A stretch of DNA of 64,000 bases from NCBI GenBank assembly GCA_024970065.1, contig CP103908.1:1922001-1986000 (forward strand), in the 5' to 3' direction. The notes beneath the pieces were generated by a model that saw nothing but the letters and a program-made list of their open reading frames with translations, ran no database searches and was not told where the DNA came from. Numbering within the stretch: the stretch's first letter is position 1; each line of letters begins with the position of its first letter. Below, in pieces: positions 54,076 through 63,016 of this stretch. A program made the position numbers and the translations under genes. The DNA comes from Pediococcus acidilactici (lineage in GTDB: Bacteria; Bacillota; Bacilli; Lactobacillales; Lactobacillaceae).

Positions 54076-55041
54076 ATGGAACCACTAATTTTCACGCCCG
54101 CGAACGGGACCATTCCCGACGCTTATTTCATCGGTCGTTGGGTAGCCCGGAACCTTGCAAAACGGTCAGTGATGTACACCACCAACTTAGGGGCTCAGGT
54201 CCTCTTTGAAGTTCAAGATACCGAGACGGTTACCTTCGAGTGGGTACTTCCCGACCTAGACACTCCGCAAACCATCACCATTTTTGTCGATGAGGAGCCT
54301 CAAATCATTGAACTTAAAGAAACTCAATTTGAACTTCAATTAAATTCAGACCAGCGCCACGTTCTACACCTGTACTTTACGGGCAACACCGACCAAGACC
54401 CGGTTTGGACATCTTCTGCGGGACTGGCTTTGGCCGCCATTCGGGTTGCTCCTGGCGGCCAGATGCGAGCCCTTAAACCTGCCGGACCCCTAGTGGCTTG
54501 GATTGGTGATTCAATTACCGCAGGATGCTGGGTTCGCAAAAAAGTACCTTCCAGCGGCTATGGAGCTGACGTTAACTACGCCGCTTTAATTTCCCGCAAG
54601 TTAGGTTGGGAAGACTACCGGATCGCTTACAGTGCGGCTGGCATCATTCGTTACGGGGCGGGCGGAGTCCCTGCTGCACCGCGCTTTATTAACTACGTGG
54701 ATTATCAAATTCCAGCACCTCCTGTGCACCCTGCATTCGTTTTCCTTAATTTAGGAACTAACGATTGGCAATTTGATGCCCCGGTTTTTGAAATGTACTT
54801 CACCGCCTTTATGAAGGAAGTTCAATTTAAGTTCAATGAAGCTCAAATTTTTGTAATAATTCCCCTTAACCAAAGCCATGCTCCTTCAATTGCAGCCATC
54901 GCTAAGGCATTTAACTTCACCGTAATCCCGACCGCTAGTTGGGAAATATCGACCACGGATGAAGTTCATCCCGACGTGGCTGGCTCCCAATCTTTTAGTC
55001 ACCACCTGCTCGATTGGCTGCAAACCCATGGCTGGGTTTAA
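54076..55041 (+). CDS. SGNH/GDSL hydrolase
   Basis: Hydrolase of 321 residues with an N-terminal beta-sandwich (about 1-135) and a C-terminal SGNH domain. Block I AWIGDSITAGC holds the nucleophile Ser, block III FLNLGTNDWQ the Gly/Asn, and block V STTDEVHPDVAGS the Asp and His. No signal peptide, so it is probably cytosolic, acting as an esterase or deacetylase on a carbohydrate ester. AAGGAGG lies 8 bases before the ATG. It carries three TGAA(C/G)TTCA copies. Its end overlaps the nhaC stop by 4 bp on the opposite strand. Confidence 0.9.
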   Translation: MEPLIFTPANGTIPDAYFIGRWVARNLAKRSVMYTTNLGAQVLFEVQDTETVTFEWVLPDLDTPQTITIFVDEEPQIIELKETQFELQLNSDQRHVLHLYFTGNTDQDPVWTSSAGLALAAIRVAPGGQMRALKPAGPLVAWIGDSITAGCWVRKKVPSSGYGADVNYAALISRKLGWEDYRIAYSAAGIIRYGAGGVPAAPRFINYVDYQIPAPPVHPAFVFLNLGTNDWQFDAPVFEMYFTAFMKEVQFKFNEAQIFVIIPLNQSHAPSIAAIAKAFNFTVIPTASWEISTTDEVHPDVAGSQSFSHHLLDWLQTHGWV

Positions 55042-56417
55042 TGCGCCCGGTTCTCGCTTCGCTTTAGTCCAATCCCGGTAAAACCACTCAGGATTGAAAA
55101 GACGGGCGACAACAGGCTGAAAAAGGCAAATGGGAGGTAGTCTAAGGTGGCTACGTGGAACGTGTTGGCCGCAAACGTAGCTGCCACTCCCCACGGAACC
55201 AAGTAATTAATCACGGTCCCACCATCTTCTAAAGCCCGGCTTAGTGCAACGTTAGCTAAGCCGGCTTTTTTGAATGTTGCTTTAAAAGCTTTCCCCGGTA
55301 GAATTACGGATAAAAATTGTTCCCCAATCAGGAGGTTGGCCCCCATCGCGCTGAGAACTACCGCCAAAATAAGTTTTCCATCACTATTTAAGACGCGCGC
55401 AACTGGTTCCATCACTTGATTAATCAATCCTAAATGAACGAGTACGCCCCCTAACGATAAAGTCACCACAATCAGTGAAACGGTGGTCATCATACTAGCA
55501 ATCCCACCCCGACTCAGTAATTGGTCAACCTCAAGGTTCCCGGTGTGCGCTACGTAGCCAGTTTCGATAATTTTAGCTACGTGTTGCACAGAGGTGCGCG
55601 GGTGTTCAAGCCAAATCAACCCTACCGACACCCCGATATTGATAAAGAGGGTGGGAACTGCCGGAATGCGACGCCAGGCGCAAACAAACATTAACCCGAT
55701 TGGAATCAAGACCCACCAGCCAGTTGCAAAATGAGTTCTTAAAATCATTTCGGTATGCTGAATTTTACTGATGTCGGCGTTTCGCGCATCGCCCGCCCCA
55801 AAAATGGCGAATAGAATTAAGGCACCGCCAAACGCTGGCAACGTTGACCACATCAAATTCCGAATGTGATCAAATAGGTCCGCGTCAACTACCGCCGCGG
55901 ACAGGTTGGTTGATTCAGAAAGTGGCGAGCATTTGTCACCAAAAACTGCTCCGGAAATGATTGCTCCAGCAACCAGTGCGGGATTGATGCCCATCGTCAT
56001 TCCCATCCCAAAAAAGGCGATTCCCACGGTCGACATGACCGTAAATGCCGAGCCAACCGCGGTGCCGACGAGCGCACACACTACAAAAACCGAGGGGATG
56101 AACCAGTTTACGCTAATCATTTTAAAACCTACGAGCATCAACGTCGGAATGATTCCTGCCGCAATCCAAACGCTGATTAAGGCACCCACTAAGATAAAAA
56201 TAAAAATTGGAATAATCCCAGTCTCAATCCCCTTCTTAATTCCATCATTAATTGCCTGCCAACTAAAACCTCGCAGTTTTGCCCAGACGGTCAATAAGCC
56301 TAACACCAAGAGCACTGGCGTTTGGGGCGACAACCCTAACTTAATCACGCCGGTTCCTAAAATTACCAACATAACAATCAAAACTATACTTGCTTCCCGC
56401 GTCCCTACCTTTTGCAT
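55038..56417 (-). CDS. NhaC-family Na+/H+ antiporter-like carrier, probable tyrosine transporter
   Basis: Membrane protein of 459 residues with about 11-12 helices. GAVFGDKCSPLSESTNLSA is the NhaC hallmark, and AMGANLLIGEQFLSVILPG with ALEDGGTVINYLVPWG the conserved C-terminal block. The ATG at 56417 follows GGAGG. The open frame goes on to 56537 but that part is T-box RNA, not protein. T-box-controlled NhaC proteins (YheL type) have been predicted to carry tyrosine; the specifier read here (TAC) agrees. Substrate specificity is an inference. Confidence 0.85.
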   Translation of the reverse strand: MQKVGTREASIVLIVMLVILGTGVIKLGLSPQTPVLLVLGLLTVWAKLRGFSWQAINDGIKKGIETGIIPIFIFILVGALISVWIAAGIIPTLMLVGFKMISVNWFIPSVFVVCALVGTAVGSAFTVMSTVGIAFFGMGMTMGINPALVAGAIISGAVFGDKCSPLSESTNLSAAVVDADLFDHIRNLMWSTLPAFGGALILFAIFGAGDARNADISKIQHTEMILRTHFATGWWVLIPIGLMFVCAWRRIPAVPTLFINIGVSVGLIWLEHPRTSVQHVAKIIETGYVAHTGNLEVDQLLSRGGIASMMTTVSLIVVTLSLGGVLVHLGLINQVMEPVARVLNSDGKLILAVVLSAMGANLLIGEQFLSVILPGKAFKATFKKAGLANVALSRALEDGGTVINYLVPWGVAATFAANTFHVATLDYLPFAFFSLLSPVFSILSGFTGIGLKRSENRAH

Positions 56418-56435
56418 CCTTTTCCTCCTTAATTT

Positions 56436-56694
56436 AGCTAATAAAAAATCCCGGCTGTATTTAAAATACAACCGGGACGAATTGACCGTGGTACCACCCA
56501 AATTAGACCCCTCCCCAAAAAAGAGAGTCTCACTCACTAGATGATAACGGTTCTAGTTATTAGCCGTTTTTAATAAAACTATTCCACGGTATTTCGCCGC
56601 AATAATCCTGATCGGTTCGCAGCAACCACCGACTTCCTGACACCCAGATTATCCGCTACTTAATGTGAAAGTTATTACGCTTTAAATTATTATA
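56436..56694 (-). ncRNA. T-box leader, tyrosine specifier, upstream of the NhaC-family gene
   Basis: On the minus strand: -10 TATAAT (56689-56694); Stem I with AGTA on its 5' side and GAAATACC on its 3' side, giving TAC (Tyr) as the likely specifier; a distal arm TCGGT/ACCGA; a Stem III-like hairpin GAGACTCTC/GGGGTC; the T-box sequence GGGTGGTACCACGG; then terminator TCCCGG-N15-CCGGGA with six T residues. A 16-bp inverted repeat GACGTTT-TC-AAACGTC at 56709-56724 lies near the -35 region. Confidence 0.88.
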
Positions 56695-56736
56695 GCTAGC
56701 CTATCATGGACGTTTTCAAACGTCAAATGCCAGCTC

Positions 56737-58203
56737 CTACAAGATTGGGGACAGCAGTCGCGAAAAGATCTGTTTGAACTTCAGCCACTGGGATTGGCGA
56801 TTGAACATGGCCACCGTCTGTAGGCTGGAATTTTCAATATCCTTTAAGTAAATTTCTTCTAATTGGTGTGCAATCCGCTCGTCGTACATAAAGGCGTTAA
56901 CTTCAAAATTAAGTTTAAAACTCCGAAAATCTAAGTTGGCGGAACCCACCGAAGACACCTTGCCATCGACAACCATCGTTTTGGCGTGTAAAAAGCCGTT
57001 ATTGTAGTAATAAACCTTGATGCCCCATTTCGCACATTGCCAAGCGTAGTACTGGGTCGCCCGGTAAACAAAGACGTGGTCGGGCTTGCAAGGAACCATG
57101 ATTCGCACGTCAACTCCCGAGTTGGCCGCTAAACGGAGCGCGTCTAGGACGCTATCATCGGGAATCAAGTACGGCGACTGAATCCAAATCGACTTCTTCG
57201 CCGCGTTGATCATCTTCAAGTAACCCATCTTAATCTTTTCAATGTCCGAATCCGGACCGTTAGAGACGATTTGCAGGCTGGTATGCCCCTTAACTTCTGC
57301 CACCGGAAAGTAAACTGAACCCGGCTTAAACTCTTCGCTCATTGGATGGGCGCGGTCCGTAGCGTTCCAATCCAAAATAAACCGGGATTGCAAGCTATAA
57401 ACTCCCGATCCCACAATCTTTAAATGGGTGTCGCGCCAATAACCAAACTTTTCTTTCCGTCCTAAATACTGGTCCCCGACGTTAAATCCTCCGACGTAAC
57501 CAATTCTGCCGTCAATCACCACAATTTTACGGTGATCCCGGAAATTTAGCCGAAAATCAGTGAGGGCTGACCGGGTGCCCAAAAATGGAAAGGCCTGCCC
57601 ACCAAGCTCATTTAGCTTCTTAAAGAAACTTCGCTTAGTCCCCATTGAACCCCACGAGTCCCACAGAACCTTCACTTCCACGCCTTCTTTAGCCTTTTGT
57701 TCTAACAATTTACGCAAATCATTTCCAATTCGATCGTCATAAATTGTATAAAACTCAACGTGAATGTGTTTTTGAGCTTTTTTTATTTCCGCAAACATAT
57801 CGTCAAACAGTTCGTGGCCGTCGGTAATAATTTTAACGTTATTCCGTCGGGTTAAAAACGCGTAGTCGGTCCGCGTAAAGAACTGCACCATTCCTGCCGA
57901 ATCCTTCACAACTTGATCGGCAGCCGTAAGGGTCGTTTCCTTAAGCTCCTTACGCTGGTGTTCCATAATTTGATCTAGTTCCAAACGGGTCTTGCTCTTC
58001 AACGGAAACAACTTGTTTTCCGGCAACTTGCGGCCGACAAAGGCGTAAATAATAAATCCAAATAATGGCAAAAAACACAATACCAAAAGCCAAGCCCAAG
58101 TCGCGGCAATATCACGACGTTGTCTAAAAACCGTATATAAAGCCCCCGCCACGTTTAGTATCAAAACTACATCAACAATCCATTTTAAAATCTGCAATGC
58201 CAT
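56737..58203 (-). CDS. cls: Cardiolipin synthase
   Basis: Phospholipase-D-superfamily enzyme of 488 residues that joins phosphatidylglycerol molecules. Two N-terminal membrane segments (about 5-25 and 35-55) are followed by two HKD motifs: HRKIVVIDGRIGYVGG (about 225) and HAKTMVVDGKVSSVGSAN (about 402). The length is standard for bacterial Cls. The ATG at 58203 is directly preceded by GGGGGG, too close to be an ideal ribosome site; a TTG two codons later is better spaced. The gene ends about 40 bp before the nhaC promoter. Confidence 0.95.
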   Translation of the reverse strand: MALQILKWIVDVVLILNVAGALYTVFRQRRDIAATWAWLLVLCFLPLFGFIIYAFVGRKLPENKLFPLKSKTRLELDQIMEHQRKELKETTLTAADQVVKDSAGMVQFFTRTDYAFLTRRNNVKIITDGHELFDDMFAEIKKAQKHIHVEFYTIYDDRIGNDLRKLLEQKAKEGVEVKVLWDSWGSMGTKRSFFKKLNELGGQAFPFLGTRSALTDFRLNFRDHRKIVVIDGRIGYVGGFNVGDQYLGRKEKFGYWRDTHLKIVGSGVYSLQSRFILDWNATDRAHPMSEEFKPGSVYFPVAEVKGHTSLQIVSNGPDSDIEKIKMGYLKMINAAKKSIWIQSPYLIPDDSVLDALRLAANSGVDVRIMVPCKPDHVFVYRATQYYAWQCAKWGIKVYYYNNGFLHAKTMVVDGKVSSVGSANLDFRSFKLNFEVNAFMYDERIAHQLEEIYLKDIENSSLQTVAMFNRQSQWLKFKQIFSRLLSPIL

Positions 58204-58380
58204 CCCCCCATATTAATCCTATGCCTTATCATACTATCTCCTTTAGAAATTAAAAGTGATTTTTTATATTACCCCATTAATTATTTCAAATGTAATCAAA
58301 TATCCGACAAAATGTAACCTGTCAGCAATCAAAAATTCACAATTTCTTCACATTTTCCCCCTATAGTAACAGTATAGATA

Positions 58381-58475
58381 ACTTTTTCATTTACTCCCCC
58401 CATAAGGTGAATGAAAGGTCTCAAAGACCAGTTACTTATTACCTGTATGCGTCTCCTTAGTGAGACGCTTTTTTT
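58381..58475 (+). ncRNA. Candidate small RNA with three hairpins
   Basis: Hairpin 1 pairs TTCATTTAC (58386-58394) with GTGAATGAA (58407-58415) around a C-rich loop. Hairpin 2 is GGTCT-CAA-AGACC (58417-58429). The third is a strong terminator GCGTCTC/GAGACGC (58449-58468) with seven T residues. There is no open frame of note. A weak promoter TTCACA...TATAGA lies just upstream, with a 20-base spacer. The structure suggests an independent transcript of about 95 bases. Confidence 0.5.
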
Positions 58476-58481
58476 GTGCCT

Positions 58482-58539
58482 AAAAAGCAGGTAGACCAAT
58501 CTCGCCCATTTTTTTTGGCAGTTGGCCTACCTGCTTTTT
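58482..58539. terminator. Long bidirectional terminator hairpin
   Basis: An 18-base arm starting AAAAAGCAGGTAG (58482) pairs with CTACCTGCTTTTT ending at 58539 with one wobble. It follows the candidate small RNA directly. Confidence 0.85.
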
Positions 58540-58601
58540 ATTTGAGCAAGCAATGAAAGCTAGGCAGTTTGGCGACAGTAGTTAAAAGCAATCGGGACCC
58601 G

Positions 58602-58619
58602 AATTAGGTATACCTAATT
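58602..58619. promoter_or_regulatory. Perfect 18-bp palindrome
   Basis: AATTAGGTATACCTAATT is perfectly self-complementary and lies in noncoding DNA. It could be an operator, but no promoter or gene next to it is evident. Confidence 0.4.
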
Positions 58620-58698
58620 ACTGGTTTTAGGTACGCACGGAAACTAATTTTTAATGCACCCTTTTTCAAACATCAAAATTCAAGTACGAAAAAGAGCA

Positions 58699-58850
58699 GG
58701 GACAAAAGTCAGGTAGTTTATGTGTATTAACCAAAAATCGACCATTATACCTGTATTTGGCATAATGATCGATTTGGGGTCAAGCGGATCAAACTAACTT
58801 TGGGCGTGTTGACCTTACTAAAGCCAACACGCCCAAATGTTTTTTCAAAA
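58699..58850 (-). repeat. Dispersed intergenic repeat, copy B
   Basis: Inverse-oriented counterpart of 26524-26670. Core hairpin ATCGACCATTAT (58737-58748) with ATAATGATCGAT (58762-58773), plus a second perfect hairpin TTGGGCGTGTT (58800-58810) with AACACGCCCAA (58826-58836). The second hairpin is degenerate in copy A. No open frame, no transposase. Confidence 0.75.
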
Positions 58851-58926
58851 ATCTTATTCTGGAAAAAGAACTTTTATCAGCGTCTTTACTGGCTTTTCTT
58901 TATCCCAGGCTAATTAATTTTAGTAT

Positions 58927-59325
58927 TTAGTCCATTCCTTTAAACTGGGACCGTTTGTTGGGTACTAAGAATTGAGCTGGAACCGGCTTGCGCTGCGGAT
59001 CCTCACTCCAGTAGCGAGGAATCAAGTGGACATGGCAATGAAAAACGCTTTGCCCTGCGGCCGCCCCCGAATTAATGGTCACGTTGTAACCATCCGGGTG
59101 GTACTTTTCATCTAAGATTGCCTTATTTTGTTCAATTAAATCCCAGATTGCTTTGCGTTCCTCGGCGGTAACATCCCAAATCTGCCGAACGTGTCGTTTC
59201 GGGATGATTAAGGTGTGCCCCTTGCTTACTGGATAAAAATCAAGAAAGGAAGCGGCAAGCTCATTTTCCACGATGTAGTCCGCCTCTGTTTTTTGGCAAA
59301 ATACACAGTTTGGGTCGGTTTTCAT
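58927..59325 (-). CDS. HIT-family protein (histidine triad nucleotide hydrolase)
   Basis: Protein of 132 residues. The triad HCHVHLIPRYW (about 98-108) contains the three His, preceded by INSGAAAGQSVF. An N-terminal CVFCQ gives a possible zinc pair with further ligands. It hydrolyses or transfers nucleoside monophosphates from adenosine phosphoramidates or dinucleotides. The start at 59325 follows GGAGGGA by 6-8 bases; an upstream in-frame ATG at 59340 is inside the ribosome site. It lies 72 bp from lepB. Confidence 0.92.
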   Translation of the reverse strand: MKTDPNCVFCQKTEADYIVENELAASFLDFYPVSKGHTLIIPKRHVRQIWDVTAEERKAIWDLIEQNKAILDEKYHPDGYNVTINSGAAAGQSVFHCHVHLIPRYWSEDPQRKPVPAQFLVPNKRSQFKGMD

Positions 59326-59397
59326 ATCTGTTCCCTCCATTCAGTCCCATTGTACACAAAAAGCAGGGCAAAAGGGATTCTTTCGTCCTGCTTTAGG

Positions 59398-59976
59398 TTA
59401 TTCAACGGCTAAATCGTTGATATTTTTCTTTGCTTTTTCGTTGTGACTCCAGAACGGAACTTTTACTACACCCATCACCTTTGATTTCTTTACGAATCCC
59501 CAATAACGGCTATCGTTAGAAACGCTACGATGGTCACCTAAAACAAAGTAGGAATCCTTTGGAACCTTTACCGGATTCTTTGCCCAACCATACTTATTGG
59601 CAATCGAACTGAGCGTCCAGTTCCCCGTTCCGGTCGTTCGTTGTTCTTCGTCAATAAACTTTTGCGGAACTTCTTTACCATTTACGTAAAGTTTGCCGTC
59701 TTTGTAACTGATCGTGTCGCCTGGAACCCCAATCACCCGCTTTACGTAATCAACTGGTTGAGTAGCCGCCGGATCCTCTCCGTGGGCGTCAAACACAATT
59801 ACGCTCATTCGTTTGATTTTGGCTTGTTTCCAAACTAGCACCCGTTCGCTATCTTGTAAGTTAGGCTGCATTGACGAACCGTCAACCTTTACGATTTGGA
59901 ACAAGTAAGTTTTAACAAGAAAAGCAATTAATAAACCAACTACGATTGGCAAAACCCAATCCCTTAAAAACCTCAT
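59398..59976 (-). CDS. lepB: Type I signal peptidase
   Basis: Membrane protease of 192 residues releasing secreted proteins from their signal peptides. A single N-terminal membrane helix (about 7-27) is followed by box B with the nucleophile Ser in VDGSSMQP (about 36), box D with the catalytic Lys in DYVKRVIGVPGD, and box E GDHRSVSNDSR. GGAGGAG lies before the ATG. It belongs to the short Gram-positive type. The two secreted proteins in this window would be among its substrates. Confidence 0.95.
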   Translation of the reverse strand: MRFLRDWVLPIVVGLLIAFLVKTYLFQIVKVDGSSMQPNLQDSERVLVWKQAKIKRMSVIVFDAHGEDPAATQPVDYVKRVIGVPGDTISYKDGKLYVNGKEVPQKFIDEEQRTTGTGNWTLSSIANKYGWAKNPVKVPKDSYFVLGDHRSVSNDSRYWGFVKKSKVMGVVKVPFWSHNEKAKKNINDLAVE

Positions 59977-60174
59977 TAACTCTCCTCCAGACTATCTCAT
60001 ACGACTTAATAATTTTAATTGTAGCCCAAAGTACTCTGGATGTCTTAAGATTTTTAGTTTTGAAACCAAATTTTGATATTTCTATATCTTTTTGAAATAT
60101 AACTGTTATATTCGGGTATTTTTAACTTAAATTGAAGTTCAGGATTTGCTTAAACAGGGCAAATTGAAGTTCAA
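59977..60174. other. Intergenic region between lepB and the PTS gene
   Basis: No gene. Two direct copies of TGAAGTTCA (60133 and 60165), both followed by purine, lie 32 bp apart close to the end of the PTS gene; no typical terminator hairpin is seen there. Confidence 0.5.
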
Positions 60175-61488
60175 TCACACTTCGTCAAAATCAATATCCA
60201 AGTCCTGTCCTAACGCGACATCCTCTTCCTTAAGGTACTGATGATCCAGCATTTTTACGAACGGATAGTAGATAATAATTCCTAAAATAATTTCCACCAG
60301 TTGCAAAACTGACCCCGTCCAGCTTCCGGTAGCCAGCCAGCCCGAAATAATTGGTGGGGTCGTCCATGGTAGTAAAACCCCGTTCGTCCGTGGCACCCAT
60401 CCAAGGGTGAACACCACTCCCGAGATGAAAGTATTTAACACGGGCACGATGATGAATGGAATCGCAATAATCGGATTCAAAACTACTGGCAAACCAAAAA
60501 TAATTGGCTCGTTAATTCCAAATACTCCCGGCAAAATTGCCAGCTTGCCTAACTCCCGAATCCGTTTTGAACGACAAACTGCAAACATGACGATCAAGAG
60601 GGATAACGTACTTCCGCCACCTCCATAGGTCGTAAAAATATCAATAAATGGCTGTGTGTAAATATGCGGAAGCGGTAAATGATTTTGGAAAGCTTTCAAG
60701 TTATCCTGGGTAAGTACGAAGAAAATTGGTGACCAAACCGAATTAGTAATCGTCGGTCCGTTAATCCCGAACACCCACAGGAGACTGGCCAAGAAGTTGT
60801 AGAGCAATACCGATGGCAACGAGTTTCCTACGTGTTTAAGCGGTGCTTGTAACAAAGTATAAATGAAGTTATATGCGGTATCGAAACTTGAAATGCTAAA
60901 ACCGATTCGAATCAAGAAAAATAGCAAAATTACTAGCGCACTCGGAATTAACGCGTCAAACGATTGGCTTACTGCTGGTGGGACTCCGTCAGGCATTTTA
61001 ATGGTCCAATGATGCTTCACCGCAAAGCGGTAAACTTCGACACTAACAATTGAGATGAAAATCCCTAGGAAAATTCCGTTAGGTCCTACGTACATGGTTT
61101 GCACCGCGCTTACCGCCGTTTTACCAACCGTAAACGATGTCGGAGTCAAAATGAGAAACGAAACTAGGGCGACCACCGCGGAATGAATGGCCTCAAGCCC
61201 CCGATTTTTTCCATAAGCGTAACCAATCCCCATACAGGATAAAATTCCGGTGAAACTAAATACCGAATTGGAAACCGCGCTAAACCATTCCGTCCAGTGT
61301 TCGCCTAAAACCCGGGTCCAAAAACTTTCCCAGCCTGGAATGGGAAAATTACCGATTAGCAAGAAGATCGAGGTAACGATGATTAACGGCGTGATGATTA
61401 AGAACCCATCCCGCAAAGACTTTAAAACCACGTTATTTCCCAATTTAGATGCTAACGGCATTAATACTTGTTCAAACTTCTTCTGCAT
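60175..61488 (-). CDS. PTS EIIC component, lactose/cellobiose (Lac) family
   Basis: Membrane protein of 437 residues with about 10 helices, of the CelB/ChbC group. The early block FLIITPLIIVTSIFLLIGNFP and later NEPIIFGLPVVLNPIIAIPF are diagnostic, the latter holding the substrate Glu. It imports and, with EIIA and EIIB, phosphorylates a beta-glucoside or chitooligosaccharide-like sugar; no EIIA or EIIB gene is in the window. The start at 61488 follows GGAAG. It ends the operon with the GrdB-related and asparaginase genes, which makes its real substrate interesting. Confidence 0.9.
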   Translation of the reverse strand: MQKKFEQVLMPLASKLGNNVVLKSLRDGFLIITPLIIVTSIFLLIGNFPIPGWESFWTRVLGEHWTEWFSAVSNSVFSFTGILSCMGIGYAYGKNRGLEAIHSAVVALVSFLILTPTSFTVGKTAVSAVQTMYVGPNGIFLGIFISIVSVEVYRFAVKHHWTIKMPDGVPPAVSQSFDALIPSALVILLFFLIRIGFSISSFDTAYNFIYTLLQAPLKHVGNSLPSVLLYNFLASLLWVFGINGPTITNSVWSPIFFVLTQDNLKAFQNHLPLPHIYTQPFIDIFTTYGGGGSTLSLLIVMFAVCRSKRIRELGKLAILPGVFGINEPIIFGLPVVLNPIIAIPFIIVPVLNTFISGVVFTLGWVPRTNGVLLPWTTPPIISGWLATGSWTGSVLQLVEIILGIIIYYPFVKMLDHQYLKEEDVALGQDLDIDFDEV

Positions 61489-61516
61489 ATCTTCCAAGCC
61501 CCCTTTGCTTTTAAAT

Positions 61517-62041
61517 TTAGTAGCAGTACCGTTCCTTAAAGGTGGTCAAATCTTCGTGACTAGCTGCGAGTGCGCAACCTTCGGCAAGGTGGTCAATCGC
61601 CGCCGACAATCCCGTTCCACCTTTTTTAGGCATTTTTACGATTAATAATTGATCTTTATATTGATCAATAATGGACGCGTTCTTTTCTGCAGCCGTCGCT
61701 TGTAATGCCGGAATTTCAGTACCCTTTTGAAACGCCGTCGTTAACTCACAAGCCATTTGCGAAAATTCCGGATAATCATAGGTCGGACCGATTACGACCA
61801 CGTCAGCTTCCATTTTGACGGCCATTTTGGTGAATTTTTCCTGGACTAGTTCCGGGTGTTCCCGGTAATAATCCGTTCCACAGTAAAAGGTGCCGATTAC
61901 TTCTCCACCTACCTTTGCCAAAGCCTTGGCGGTCGTTTCCGCGCTGCCTAAAGCGACTTTTTTACCGCCCAACGGGGTGTCGGCGCGTTCTTTGCCACCT
62001 AACCCCGCTTGGATTTGGTCTAATATAATGATGACTTTCAA
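61517..62041 (-). CDS. GrdB-related putative oxidoreductase
   Basis: Protein of 174 residues similar to the short GrdB-related family, distant from the glycine/betaine reductase selenoprotein B. The start KVIIILDQIQAGLGGKERAD, then YCGTDYY (Cys54), VVIGPTYDYPEFSQMACEL and the near-C-terminal MPKKGGTGL are the blocks I recognise. No selenocysteine codon is seen in frame. Translation starts at TTG, 8 bases after AGGAGGGG. It lies 19 bp after the glycosylasparaginase-like gene and before the PTS gene. The reaction is unknown. Confidence 0.75.
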   Translation of the reverse strand: MKVIIILDQIQAGLGGKERADTPLGGKKVALGSAETTAKALAKVGGEVIGTFYCGTDYYREHPELVQEKFTKMAVKMEADVVVIGPTYDYPEFSQMACELTTAFQKGTEIPALQATAAEKNASIIDQYKDQLLIVKMPKKGGTGLSAAIDHLAEGCALAASHEDLTTFKERYCY

Positions 62042-62059
62042 AAAATCCCCTCCTTTGTT

Positions 62060-63016
62060 TTATTTAATGGGTGCCTTAATTCGTTTTTCATAAGCGTCCA
62101 ACCACTCCTGCGTAATGGGTTCAATCCGGGTCGTTTGGTTTTCGGCGGGGTGGGCAATTAAAATCTGGGGTGCACTGGTTGCCGTAGCCACGCTGAAGGT
62201 AAATTCGACGTTGGTAGCTACTCCCCACTCGCCGTTTTTATTCAAGGCAACCAAGGAGAACTCTCCGGCCTTGCCGTAACGTTGCTTAAGCTTTTCAACA
62301 AACGGGTAAACCGCATGATCACAAGCATCTTGGGGAGTCTCACCTTCCCCCATCCGCCGAACGATTTCGTAGGAAATGCATCCCTTCATGATGTCTTCAC
62401 CCAATCCAGTTGCCGCAGCACCACCAATTTCACTGTCAACGTAGAAACCAGAGCCCGAAAGCGGTGAATCGCCAACCCGTCCCGCTTTTTTCATAAATAA
62501 TCCGGACGTGGAAGTCGCTGCCGCCATGGAACCACTTTGCGCAAGCGTGAGGGCGCCAATCGTATCGTGTCCGTCGTAGGGGCTAATCTGGGCCTCCTGA
62601 ATTTCCTTCAGTCGCTTTTGCCAACGAAGTTTTGCCCGATCAGTTAGCATGTTGCGCATTTCAAAGCCGTTCACCAACGCGTACTTTGTCGCGCCCTCAC
62701 CGACCCGAAAGCTATTGAAGTGTTCGTGACTTAGTTGCCGAGCCACCGAAACCGCGTGGAGGACGTGGTGAATGCCCCCTACCGCTCCCTGGGCCAGGGT
62801 GTCGCCATCCATGAAGGCGGCGTCCATTTCGACCACCCCTTCTTCGTTTGGCAATCCGCCGTAGCCGACCGATTTATAATAGGGATATTCTTCGACCACG
62901 TTAATTAAACTTTCAACGGCGTCTCCCGCACTTGCATTTTTTTTCAACATCTCTCTGGCTTTTAAAACTCCGTCGTGTGCCATTCGCCAGGTGGCAATCG
63001 TTGCCCAATTTGTCAT
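62060..63016 (-). CDS. N4-(beta-N-acetylglucosaminyl)-L-asparaginase family protein
   Basis: Ntn-hydrolase of 318 residues that self-cleaves to expose Thr152 in DGHDTIGALTLAQSG; the partner region GRVGDSPLSGSGFYVDSEIG holds the substrate-binding Arg and Asp, followed by GGAAATGLGEDIMKG. The family cleaves the GlcNAc-Asn bond or related isoaspartyl bonds. There is no signal peptide, so substrates are taken up first. The start at 63016 follows GGAGG and overlaps the stop of the M20 gene as ATGA. Confidence 0.9.
   Translation of the reverse strand: MTNWATIATWRMAHDGVLKAREMLKKNASAGDAVESLINVVEEYPYYKSVGYGGLPNEEGVVEMDAAFMDGDTLAQGAVGGIHHVLHAVSVARQLSHEHFNSFRVGEGATKYALVNGFEMRNMLTDRAKLRWQKRLKEIQEAQISPYDGHDTIGALTLAQSGSMAAATSTSGLFMKKAGRVGDSPLSGSGFYVDSEIGGAAATGLGEDIMKGCISYEIVRRMGEGETPQDACDHAVYPFVEKLKQRYGKAGEFSLVALNKNGEWGVATNVEFTFSVATATSAPQILIAHPAENQTTRIEPITQEWLDAYEKRIKAPIK

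Noticed and set aside
56418..56537. An N-terminal extension of the NhaC protein
   Set aside because: The extra 40 codons coincide with the T-box sequence and terminator; the ATG at 56417 has the real ribosome site.
55906..56544. A 212-codon plus-strand frame opposite the NhaC gene
   Set aside because: Its Pro/Ile/Thr-rich translation is the mirror of membrane-helix codons, and it runs into the T-box leader.
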